A stretch of DNA of 64,000 nucleotides, from NCBI GenBank assembly GCA_964035545.1, contig OZ037769.1, positions 1,658,501 through 1,722,500 of the forward strand. The letters are read 5' to 3'. This DNA is from Bugula neritina. Taxonomy: Eukaryota > Bryozoa > Gymnolaemata > Cheilostomatida > Bugulidae. The notes beneath the pieces are model-generated. The model was not told the DNA's origin. It saw only the letters and a list, made by a program, of their open reading frames with translations, and did no database searches. A program made the position numbers and the translations under genes. Positions 46,751 through 58,377 of the stretch are shown one piece after another; within the stretch, counting starts at the first letter, position 1; every line of letters starts with the position of its first letter.

Positions 46751-49700
46751 TAATTCTTATGGATATAGTCTCACAATATTACCTTATTCAACTTCTTTAA
46801 ATAAACATTTTCCCAGGAAGTTAGTTTTAAGAACAATAAAAATCCTTGAAAATAGCAGCTACAAGTTGCGCAGTTGACGTTTTAAGCAAGGTTTAGCAGC
46901 TGCAAATAATCGCTTTCTATTTTCCCTAATTTTTTTAACGTAGTAGGTCTAAGTATTTGTTGTGTTTTTTGCTTATGACTAAAAATATTACAGTAAACGA
47001 AACAGGGCCAGGTATTAAACACAATGAGTAGATAACTCTCAGTTGGCTGTTACAACATCTTCAGCTAGTATGTGAAGCATTTCTGAACATACCATAAACA
47101 CTTTCTATTATTATAATCAATAAATTCCTACGTGAAACTATTATAGGTTATGGATTTTAGCATAACATCTGTTCAGTGCACTACAAATGTTAAGTTCTTT
47201 ATTAATAAATTTCACTGTAACTGATTGACAGTAAGCTTGTTCATTTTATCAAAAGTATAAATACTAGGTTATTGCTTGTTTCACTAAGATACATTGTATT
47301 GATTCCGTTATTGTAAAAAGTTGCATTAGGCTTGAGTCACTTTAAAATATAATAAGTTGAAAGTAACACATGCTGGCAAACATTGAAAAGTTTAGTAAAA
47401 CCTTTGAACCTAAAGATCTTATTTTAAATTATAGACATCTATAGGGACAGCTAACATCCCGTGGTCTAAATAGCTGACAAATGCCAGCTATGCTGCAATG
47501 TTATAACGAACTAGCATAAAAGTTCATCAGCTTTCTTTTGACTTGTTTCAAGATGTTTGACATGAGATGTAGATACAAGCTTATATAAAGAGTTGTACAT
47601 TGCAAATGAAATATACATAATAATATTGGCATGACTTAGCTTGGTGTTAGTTTACATCATGTACTCAAAATACCAAAATAACATTTATTGGATATACATT
47701 ATATTACCACTAATTAAATTACCCAATCAAATGAACATCTTTACTTCACCAACAACGAATTTCATTTTTAGAAAAAAAGGTAATTTTCTTTGATGTGCTA
47801 TTTAAAGCATATAGTATAAAATTCCATGAAATAATGTTTTATATTATTTATTATAGTTGAAGTATAAATGCAGTAATACAATGTTATATATATAATGTAA
47901 TAAGATGATGTAACAAAGTCTGTATATTTACTCTGCAATACGTTTGCCTTATAAGTTTCGTTTTTGGTGTAGATCTTCAATTTAATGCTGCTTTAAAAAC
48001 AGGAATTTTTTTGTCAGCATGCATTAGGATTTCTTCTAAAAACCACAACAAAAAGCATCAGTTTTAATATATCATAGCTCGTAAATATAATAAACCAACA
48101 AGTATAGCCTCATATCTACCTGATCAAGGATGATTGTGGTGAAGCTTTTCAATCTTCTAGATTATTAAATCATCATTTTATAAGCCTTTCCGCCACCAAG
48201 AACCACGGCGGTGAAAGGTGATCACTATTTTTTATAAAAAGTAAAATAAGAGAGATTAAACTTAAGTTATAAAAACATTGACCTAAACACACTCTATCAA
48301 TCTAATAATTGTTGATTCCAGTTCCTGCCGGGAGTACATTATCCTGTCATGTATGGTGACTGCACACCACAAATATACCTACAAAATAGAATAATGACCA
48401 TGAGCCTAAACCCAAGGTCATTTTAGAGATCATTTGTATTTTTTCTATATCAATGGAAAACTGGAAATAAATAGAATTTGGTAAATATATGAATTATGTG
48501 TACCAAAGGTGAAAAACAGTTTTATGATACCATTTAAAGCATTTCAATTTTTTACAGTAATTAATGAATGTTTTTGACACATTATTAAAATTTGTGCTTC
48601 TACATTGTAGAATAGATTTTTGTAGCATAGAATGAATAAGAGTAATTGTTTGTGCCAACCATTCTGATTGGATGATAAAATGAGATTATATAACTGGCAG
48701 CAGATTACTGACAGCAGACAGTTGAAGTATGTAAAGTATTAAAACTTATAGGAGCAGATCTACAGCCGTGGTTAGACAGTAAATTATAACAAGCTATTTA
48801 CAAAGTATATAAAGTATACGTTGTTGCTGTGAGCTTTTTGGATTAACTTGCTTTTAGTCAAAGTTGGCTAAAAGGAAACAGTTCATATAAAATTTGTGAC
48901 TTTGTGGGTCTTTAAGTGGAACTTGAACAGATGGCTACGTTGTTTTACGACTCCAACACTTAGTTATCTTTCCACTAATCAGCATGAGCCAAAAGTAATT
49001 TATTGTTGCGAAATAGCCATTTAAAATATTTCATGAAAGCTAACACACTGTAATAAAATTAATTTTCATAAAATAAATGATATAAAGATTAGAGTTTAGA
49101 CCTGACAAGAATAATGCAGATTTATAATCTAAATTACTGAGTAAAAGTGAGGATAGGCGCCAAACGTGCTGTAGAGAGTGATGGATGATAACGTAAATGA
49201 TTAGATACGACCATTGAATATTACACATTAGCTGAGGAAATATTCCCATTAAGATTTTATTTTGAATAGATTAAATTACTCTAACAAGTAATAAAACACC
49301 ATAATCTCATTTTATATATGCTTTCAATAATTACTGGCAAGGAATAATGTGATTGGTACTGAGATAACGTCTAGACAGCTCTATCAACAAACACACCAAA
49401 CCTTCATCTCTGCAAAAAATTGAGATCTGATTTTTAGGTTTCACCACCCAGAAACAAATGTGCAATTAACACCTGAAGACATTTTATAGCAGGTTTAAAA
49501 GTTTAAATTTACTGGATAGAGAATAGCATGGAAACATAAGCTAACTTGGGCACATGCAGATACAAAAAATACTTTTATGAAAATATCAGAAAACACTTGT
49601 TGGTGTGTAAGTGAATTTATATTGTGCAGTAATAAAACATGTTATATTTGTCTTACTAAAATTATTGCTTCTACAATAAACCCATACATACTATAACTAT

Positions 49701-50186
49701 ATTAATTACACCACCGTTGCCATAGTTACATATGATATACAAGTATTATGTAACTACTAAATAAAAAGATCAATTGATTCTTCAATATATTTGCCTGAAC
49801 TTTTTAGACCACGGCTAAAACTTGTTTTCAAAAGTATACCACTTTTATTTCTTGAAAGTACCAGAGCTTGTTTGCTGGTTGTTTGCTGACTGATGCTACA
49901 AGTTCAAGGCCATTTGTCTCTCAGTAAGTTATGCGCATTACAATGCAACTTGGCCAAAGTGGACAAAGTAATGTGATTCATTGACCATCTGCACAACCTT
50001 GATGAATGTTACCTTCCGTTTATAATTGTTTACCAAGTCTGCAAGTTTTTGTGGATTATTATGATAATGCGATTAAAATCTGAAATCTAAATTATTGTTT
50101 TTGCGTTTACATGAATAATCTACTGACGGTCAAGTTTTTAAACTGTCTTTTTTATTATGCAATTAATTTAAATCATCGCTGTTGGC

Positions 50187-50802
50187 TTACCAGATGAAAT
50201 TGGCGGTTTTTAATTCTTCTTCTTGTGCCAAATTTGCTCTAAGCAACAGTATTTTGTTTGGGTAACTTTTACATAATGTCGGATACTGAAGCAACTTATA
50301 GTTGAACTTCCACTTTATTATAAGCATATAAGATGCAATAATAAGCAAATTTTTGACCATTTGGCACTCCATAAAAATACCTGATGCAGTAGTCAATGCA
50401 AGTCCATCGCTCACATGTATATATAATCCATAAAAAAAACTATTGGTGTAGCAATGGCTTTTAAACCTGCATCATTATTTCCAATAATAACTTCACTACT
50501 ATTGTCCTGTATAGGTTTAATAATGAACTCTGTGATGCACTCATTTCATCTACTGTAGTTTAAGTTGACTGAAATGACTGCATTCGCTGTGGGCCATGAT
50601 AATTCAAAAGTTCTTGACAGCATGTCTTAACATGTTTATAGTCTGAGTGTTCCACCACTGGTTCAATAAAACCATATAAACCCAAGTTTTCTAATAAATG
50701 AGTAATAAAAATAATTTTGTGAGTCAGAAAAGTTCTTGGAGTAACAATAACTCTAACTATCAACTTAAAATAACTTAAAACTTCAACTCTGTAACTCACC
50801 AC
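50187..50802 (-). pseudogene. Decayed coding relic, family not recognised
   Basis: Three consecutive minus-strand blocks have protein-like composition but lie in different frames with stops. They are 50802-50560 (LLENLGLYGFIEPVVEHS, KTCCQELLNYHGPQRMQS), about 50535-50410 (ECITEFIIKPIQDNSSE, GLKAIATPIVFFMDYI) and 50414-50187 (SDGLALTTASGIFMECQM, LLQYPTLCKSYPNKILLL). The helical, Leu-rich character would fit a HEAT-repeat protein such as an exportin, but this is only an impression. The frame changes indicate a pseudogene or retrocopy. It may also be chance. Confidence 0.3.
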
Positions 50803-51081
50803 AATGACTCAGGGATACATAAGATGGTGAACTCAACTCTACAACTGAGATCTACAACCAACTTAGCAATGCATTCTCTCTTTTAAACATTGCAAAGTGA
50901 GGGTTTAGTAAATGTGTGCTGCATAAAGAGAAAAAGATTCCCTTATGATTTTATATACCATGAGGCATTTAAATATGAAGTGATCATATTATCCCACTAG
51001 CTAAAGTTTGAAAAAAGTTCCCCATCACATTAAAATACGTTAAATAGTACAGCTGCATACATGCAAAAATTGTTGGAAAGC

Positions 51082-51150
51082 ACACACACGCACACACGCA
51101 CGCACGCACACACGCACACACGCACACACGCACGCACACACGCACACACG
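51082..51150. repeat. (CA)n/(CACACACG)n microsatellite
   Basis: Runs of cacacacg and cacg words. Confidence 0.93.
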
Positions 51151-53045
51151 CATTATTTAGTCTTCAACTTGATAATATGAGTTATGCATTCAGCATATCT
51201 AAAAATTAAAATCAAAGCTTTTACGTATTTAACAAAGCAATACAATCATTTTAGTATCTCACAAAAATAAGGTCCTGCAAATTAATCTTTCTAGGGTAAT
51301 ATAGCAGTTACAAAAAATTGCAAAAATTTCATAATAAAATATTAAAATTTAATTAATAAGTATTTAGAGCATAATATAGGTGCCTGCTTGTCTTGTCAAT
51401 ATGAGATAATTGTGGCTCAAATAACTAATAATTTATTAGATATTTCAGTTGTCAGATTATACAATAACACTGCACTAGCATGACCTTACAGCGTTACATA
51501 AGCTGTATTACCAGTTATGAATTTAATTAGAATTTAATTGTTTAACGTCTGCTTATTTCCGATTGTTTATGTAATAAAGAGATTTATTGGATTTAATAAA
51601 GTGATTTAATAGATTACTACTGAAAGTCCTTGGATGGGAAGATGAATCTATGATGCAACAAGGTATGTAATTAGCAAGAGATTATATAATCTTATGTTCT
51701 TTCTTTGCAAAGTATTGTAATTGTATGTACCAGGTCAATTCATTTTCCTTTCTTATGTTTGAACATATTTCACTTGCCTACACACTCCTTATCAATGCAT
51801 GGTATAATGTTGTGCATTTTATTTATTTAAATATTATTGATTTTTATGCTTTATCCTACTAACTTTTTAAACTGTTATGCTCATTTATTGAAAATCCTGG
51901 AAAAATTTTTAGGCTAAAGCAGCTAAGATTTTGAGGCTATCTTGATTAAAGTCACATGATCATATAGATCTATAGTTACTCTGCTAGGATGAATAAATAA
52001 GATATTATGCTGTGTTTTCATGCATCTAGTTTTTTAAGTTTAAGTTGTTCTGTTTGAGTTAGAAGGTTTCTTACTGGCTCCAGAGAGCAGAATGTGATAA
52101 AATGACTCACATTCTACAGTCAATCAAAAAGTGTATTATTAGAGTTATGTGCTGCTATACTTATTTACAGGAAAACATAACTCACAAAAATCTTTTAATC
52201 AAGTTGAGTTTACGCAATATTATTTTTCAGGCATCAAATTGAAAAACAACATGTAAATATTTATTTATTTTTCTAAATACTGTTAATATAAAGTACATGT
52301 ATAGCAATTTTGAATTAGTATATCTCTTATTGTGATTTAGTGTAATTGTAGAAAAATTAATATATGAGCCACTTACTATTATTATTTTTATTGTCTTAGT
52401 CTTAACATTAAAGAAAATATTATGTTATTTAAATAACACTATATTTTTATGTGTAATAAAATTTGTTTGAAGTGGTAAAGCTTCTATTTACACATAGTGC
52501 TAATTGTGATTGTCAATGCCATTAGCTTTCCATTACATTAGTACGAGTATAATTAGCATATATAAGTTTAAATTCTGGTACATGCGTATGCAAGTGCATT
52601 GTTTTCAAGGTCTCCTATACATTATCCAAGGTGTATCTTACAGATTATTTTATTCTTATTGTTACAACATGCCTACTCTAATGACATCAGTGATTATATA
52701 TTAAACATGCATACATTAACACTGCGTCCATACCTCTGATATAAAAATTATGCAATCTTTATAAAGCTCATCCAGTTATAACAAGTTCTACTATACCTTC
52801 GGGCAGCATATAATATGCTAATTTGCATTCTTTAAAATACTAAAGTTTAGGGTAACAAAATAATGAAATTTGTAACATTTTTTGAATAAACGTACGTAAT
52901 TCAACTTTCTAAAGTCTAAAGAGAAGATAACTGCTAAGTTTTCTTTTCACACAATATAGTTTATAGCTGATAGTGACTCTACTTCCAGGATATGTCTAGA
53001 CTGCATATGTAGTTGTGAGCTGATAGAGATATTAACACTTTTCCA

Positions 53046-53210
53046 GTTCAGTGATTTTAACTATGCACACCCCCTCACCTGTACGCACTTCACCTGTATA
53101 CACCCCTCACCCGTACACAAAGGTACACTACTCAGTACTCACCCATGTGCTACTCACCTGTATACCTGTATACTACTCACCTGTACACTACTTACCTGTA
53201 TACTACTCAC
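53046..53210 (-). repeat. Array of consensus 5' splice sites
   Basis: On the minus strand the core unit is GTGAGTAGTATACAG (15 bp), giving successive CAG/GTGAGT, CAG/GTAAGT, CAG/GTGAGT and CAG/GTATAC junctions. More diverged copies follow (TGG/GTGAGT, CAG/GTGAAG). It starts exactly at the end of an open 30-nt segment bounded by an AG. Confidence 0.8.
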
Positions 53211-53240
53211 CTGCATAACGAAAACTCTTGGCTTTTCTAG
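53211..53240 (-). other. Candidate orphan 30-nt exon next to the donor array
   Basis: The minus strand shows TATTATTACACAG/ followed by ten open codons (LEKPRVFVMQ) and then TGCAG/GTGAGT. Both ends fit splice consensus and the length is a multiple of three. No neighbouring exons were found, so membership in a gene is unproven. Confidence 0.3.
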
Positions 53241-53928
53241 CTGTGTAATAATAGTCGTTTAAATGCAAAAATTTGAAAATTTGTGCCTAACTATATATAC
53301 AGCATGCGATGGTGATTTTTAAACTTTTGCATGTCAGTTGTTTTATTAAATGTGCATATCTATTATACAATGTTGGTGCAAAACTCCACTATAAGTTACT
53401 TGACGAGTTTAGAAAAGGTGCACACTTACATTAGTATATAATATCAAATAATTTGTGACTGCACTATATAACATCATAACTTCTAAGATCAGCTTTGAGT
53501 ACACTTGCTTTATTTTATGTAAAAAGAATTGGCTCAGTGGTAGTTTGACTAACATAGAACCTAAAGACTAAACAGTATTCGATATACGAATGAATAAAAG
53601 TGATTCTGATAAACTAGAGAACAGTAATATAATATTTTCACAAATAAAATATGCACAAAAAGGATTGAGCAAAAAATAATTGTGTTACGCAAATAATATA
53701 AACAAAAGCAATGCATAAATCATCACCCATACTTCTCATAGCTGATAAAAGAAATTGCCTGAGTATAAAAGTGAAGATAAAATAAATAAATAGCTATAAT
53801 TGTATTAATAATTCCCAGTCTATTATTAGTTTTTCTGCTATTAGCACCACAATAGCATAAAAAGGCAAAATTTAAACTATAATATACCGTTATGTACAAG
53901 TAAAATAGGAGATGAATACAACCTTTGC

Positions 53929-53934
53929 TTTATT
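53929..53934 (-). terminator. Candidate poly(A) signal of CLN3
   Basis: AATAAA on the minus strand, 147 bp after the CLN3 stop codon. Confidence 0.45.
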
Positions 53935-54080
53935 TGAATTTGGTTTGTTATAATATAAAATAATTATAAAGCTAGTCTATGTAGAGTATGGATCATAAAA
54001 CTGCAAGATATGGATTATATTATCTTGTTAATACATTTAATAGAATATAATATATATTTGGCTAAATAAATGAGGTAGCA

Positions 54081-57000
54081 TTACTTCCAAGTTACACCTA
54101 AACTACATATATTGTTGTGAGCTAATATGGATAGGAAGGCGGTGATAGTTATCCCCGTAGAATCTGCAACACTAGCAATTCCCAGGCTAAATTCTCGGTG
54201 TTCATCTTTAACCTAAATTACAAACCAAACTTATCGAAATTTCTTGTTGTAAGACACACAATTGACGCAGTAAAAAATGCCCATACTACTGTAATATAAT
54301 ATCTAAGGATGTAAACTACTAAAGTATATAATTTTAACAGAGTTAGAAAAATTCCCCAGCTTAACTTTTCTGAAAGAAATAATGTAACTGTTGATTCACA
54401 ATGCTCAAATTATAGCATGCTTAAATAAGTATATTATTTTACCATTCCTTTCATTGAAAAAAATGGAATTTTCAACCGGTTTTGCAGAAAAAAAATCATT
54501 TCAATGTAGCAGCACAACAGCCCAAATTATTCATTCAGGAATTTCATTTGCACAACTTTTCTAAACCCCCAGTTTTAGTTTTTTAGTAAAATTATCATCA
54601 GTCTGCATACATACCTGGTTTGATATTTGATAGAAGGTTTGGACATAACCTAGGCCACCCAAACATCCTTCAAACAGTATAAGAGCAAAGACTATCCAAA
54701 TACCGTGAGCTTCAGGCATGTAGTGGTAGATAACTTGGTTGGTGAGTATAGTTAGATTTACTATCTACAACGGGACATATACAGTTTACACTCTGTGATA
54801 TATACAGTATACTCTGTGATATATACAGTATACTCTGTGATATATACAGTATACTCTACGATATATACAGTGTACTCTACGGTATATACAGTATGCTCTA
54901 TAAGTGAATATACAGTAGAGAAATATACTGCCAGAGAAGTACCTGCAAGAGTGGCAGTATCCACAGGTGCTTGAATGTGAAACAGTTGACACTGGAGCGA
55001 GAAATAAAGACACCCACTTGATAGATGGTTTGATACCACCTATACTGAGCCTCTATGGACAACCAGCTGCACGCTGCAGAGAAGTACAGCAGCTCAAACT
55101 AAAGAGCAAATAAATATACCAATTCATCAAACATACAGTCTGATTCAAAAACTAAAAAATTATCCTTTTGTAAACAACTAACAGTCATCTGAACGAAAGA
55201 CCGCTGACTATAAGTGACCTGAAGAAGTGCTGCCTGTAGAAGTTATACTCACCAAAGCCTGGTTGATGAAGTACTCCGCCATGTAAACTATCATCAGTGG
55301 AACCATAAACTTCAGCAGTGGCTAGATGGCAATAGAAGCAATGATTCATTTAACCAAATAAATTAGTAAATAAATATACATGTACATACAAACACACACA
55401 CGTACATACATATCTACATACATATTGGTGTCATAACTCTATACGAAGTTGTCCTACCTGTATAAGTCTTATCATCTGAAGCAGTGTATAGTCATTCTTA
55501 GGAGTTGTCCTTCTGTTGGGATCAGTTTGAGAATCAGCAGACAACTCCTGATATTGATTTATTTTATTGAAAGACCAGAGTGACCAGCTATTCTGTATGT
55601 AGGGAGGTCTGACAATCAGTAGATAGTAACTGTAAGTAAGAAACATACACTATAAATACACTACAGCTACACTACAGCTACACTACAGCTACACTACAGC
55701 TACACGGGACAAGAATAGTCACTAGCTAGCAGATTCCATCACCTCAAGGCCATAGACAGAGGCACCACGAGCATGATGAGGAGAGAAGTGTTAGCCGAGA
55801 GACCAAGTTGAGTTAAACCAGCGTAGGAAATGGCGCCAAATATACCGGCTGCACCAGTTCCAGATGACCAGGTGGATATGGCATTCCTACAACACCATAC
55901 ATTGTACACAGAATTAGTACATAGAATTGGTTCAGTGAAATTATATGTTGGAACAGTCACACAGCAAGATATAAAAGGAAGGGAAAACACAACATTACTT
56001 CCTGGAAGCCTTTAAATACAGACATATTTGAAGATATATGAAAACCAAACACTACTTTTAAACTCTCACAAATCTTAGCACATTTATAGGACAACAAAAA
56101 TAATTACATAATATAAATATAATTAAATTATTCGGGATATTCGTTGAATTAATTGATATTTAGAGATACATAAACGTACATGTATATTTACCTCTCTATT
56201 ACACAGAGTCACGTTTGGCATATGTATAATATAATATTTACCTGCTGTTAACAAACTTATGTATATAATATTTACCTGCTGTTAACAAACTTATGTATAT
56301 AATATTTACCTGCTGTCAACAAAGAGATGTACTTACGCTGCGTAATAAGAAGACATGCTAAGGAAAGTAATCTCCCCAAACCCACTAGAAACACTCCCAC
56401 ATGCCACACCTGCAACATGACATGCAGCTTTAATGTACAAAACACATATTGGAAGTGACAGTAAACAGTTTTAATACTAACCAGGAATAGTATACTTTTC
56501 TAATATGCTGAATATTAAAGTCACCGTATTACTAAGGTAAAAGGAAACAACTCCAGTAGTAAGAGCAATACGCACTATTGAATCCCAGCAGGCTTATTAA
56601 GGGTGATAGAAAGAGCATGATTGCTCCAGGAATTTAAGCAGACGTTCTCTCACTGTATTGCTAGACACACAGTCAGTTTCACAGGGATGGGGGCTTTAAA
56701 CAAAAATCGACAGTATTTCTATCAAATATACGATTACCAATATATAGACTACCAACTCACCAATATATAGACTACCAACTCACCAATATATAGACTACCA
56801 ACTCACCAATATATAGACTACCAACTCACCAATATATAGACTACCAACTCACCAATATATAGACTACCAACTCACCAATAATTAGACTAACAACTCACCC
56901 ATATTTAGACTACCAAATCACCAATATTTAGACTACCAACTCACCGATCCATAGACTACAAACTCACCAATATAACTGAGCCACTTGATCTGGGAGCCAG

Positions 57001-58377
57001 CAAGAGCAACTATTATGAAACTAGACGTGTTAAACAGCACCACTATCATCACTCTCAAACTGAAACAAACATACACACAGTATGTATCCATTATAGTAGC
57101 AGAAAATATGGATTCCTCGCAACTCAATAGAAAAAAATATTCTAATTAGAAATGTAGATAAAATAAAAATAGCCTAAAATGAGAAACAATGTTAAATGAG
57201 ACAGACTTACTTATATGAAATCCTGTGCATATAGAACGGGGCAGTGAACTTGATGAACAGTGTGGGTAGAATATCGGCCAATAAGATGCTGCCAGTTCCC
57301 GTCGGGTTACAGATCAACTCATGAGGTGTTTGAGTCGTTGCGTTCCACTTGCACTTGGCAATCTCTTGCTGAAAGTCAGAGATGAAGGAATAAAACTTTA
57401 ACAAGAGTATCTGATGCCCAAGACTGAAGAATTTGGCATTTAAATTTGTAAAGTAAAGAAATGGCTTCAAAATAAAGTTTATTATAAGTCAAAATAGCTG
57501 CTTGCTTCAAGTTATGCTAATAAGTGAAAGTTTATTATTCAAATGGGTTTTCCGTCCAACAAACTTATGTGTTACTGAAGCTAAATTACACAGTTCAACT
57601 ATATATAGAGTCACTGTATATTATAAAGCGTACTGTAATTCTCACTGGAAGAATGGATATAAGTAAAACGCTCAGTTAACTAACGAACACTGAAGTCCTA
57701 GAATTTAGGCACAGCAGCTCAACACCTGATAAACTTTATTATACTTGTTATGTGTAGACAACTCCCTTTACTTTCTTATTTCAAATATTATCTTGACAAA
57801 AAAAGCAAACCTCGTTTGGCTGAAGAATATCGTTTGCTGCTGACAGCATAACAACATATCCAAAGTTGTTGGTTAGTCCGAATATCCTAAAATATAAAAC
57901 TGATGGACTTTTGTCACATGCAAATATAAAATATATAATAACCATTACATTATCATTACACAAAACAAATCAATTAATTAACTATTGAAAAAACTCGTGG
58001 AATAATTGGCAAACATTGATTAAATGAAGATTACTCAACAGCTGAGTACACTTACCAGAAAGCTACGAGTGCTCTTACTTTACAAGTTCCTGTAAACCAC
58101 GGCTGCTCGTAACGCAACTCATCTAAACATAGTAACTAAATATTAAAAACCTCCAACATAAATAACATTTGAAGAAGCCATTTCACAAAATAACTTCTCA
58201 ATAATTTCAGCCAAGTGTAAATTTTAGATCAGAGTAATATGCATACATGTAGGTAGAAACAGTAGTAGAGTGATACTAACTATTAGATGTGTGTGAGTCA
58301 GTTATGAGATTGGTCTCATCAGTTACATTTTGGTCTTCATCTTCCTTCCATTCTTCTGAGATATTATAGTCCGCCAT
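54081..58377 (-). CDS. CLN3: CLN3/battenin lysosomal membrane protein, 12 exons, 461 aa
   Basis: Multi-pass lysosomal/endosomal membrane protein of the MFS-like CLN3 family. Loss of the human gene causes juvenile neuronal ceroid lipofuscinosis. Exons in transcript order: 58377-58281, 58122-58056, 57886-57811, 57368-57211, 57059-56968, 56409-56337, 55886-55743, 55629-55458, 55321-55253, 55098-54943, 54764-54615, 54212-54081. They total 1,386 nt, all phases match, and the stop is TAA. An acidic N-terminus ([20 protein letters not shown]) is followed by membrane segments. Family motifs are [78 protein letters not shown] and [21 protein letters not shown]. Length is close to human (438). The most C-terminal residues (CSLGVTWK) may allow no CQLS-type prenylation motif. 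Introns 5, 6 and 10 carry junction-proximal repeats. Confidence 0.97.
54776..54900. repeat. 21-bp minisatellite filling CLN3 intron 10
   Basis: About 6 copies of ctgtgatatatacagtatac. It ends about 12 bp from the acceptor of exon 11 and takes up most of the 178-bp intron. On the transcribed strand each unit contains ACTGTATATATCACAG/AGTATA, which resembles the real junction ACTGTATATGTC...TTGTAG/ATAGTA. Confidence 0.9.
55660..55705. repeat. 11-bp tandem repeat, about 4 copies, CLN3 intron 7
   Basis: Unit tacactacagc, about 30 bp upstream (in transcript sense) of the acceptor of exon 8. Confidence 0.8.
56240..56327. repeat. About 34-bp repeat, 3 copies, with acceptor-like and donor-like words, CLN3 intron 6
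   Basis: On the transcribed strand each unit contains TTTGTTAACAGCAGGTAAAT, an AG acceptor-like and a CAG/GTAAAT donor-like site three bases apart. It begins about 10 bp after the exon 6 donor. Confidence 0.85.
56736..56967. repeat. 23-bp minisatellite repeating a splice donor and exon end, CLN3 intron 5
   Basis: About 10 copies. On the transcribed strand the units read TATATTG/GTGAGTTGGTAG. The real junction is TATATTG/GTGAGTTTGTAG. The units therefore repeat the last 7 exon bases and the 5' splice site. Copies nearest the exon are the most diverged, and those further in are nearly identical. Confidence 0.95.

Larger units (their letters stand above)
41394..54080. other. Long AT-rich intergenic region without a clear gene
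   Basis: About 12.7 kb between the start of the secreted EGF-repeat gene and the end of CLN3. It contains low-complexity AT sequence, microsatellites, small tandem arrays, a decayed coding relic at 50.2-50.8 kb and an orphan mini-exon candidate at 53.2 kb. Scattered open frames of 60-120 codons show no recognisable domain. A gene with very small exons and long introns cannot be excluded. Confidence 0.55.

Noticed and set aside
48200-48235. Short inverted repeat cctttccgcc / ggcggtgaaagg
   Set aside because: An imperfect hairpin of about ten pairs with no further context. Not enough to call a structured RNA or a MITE.
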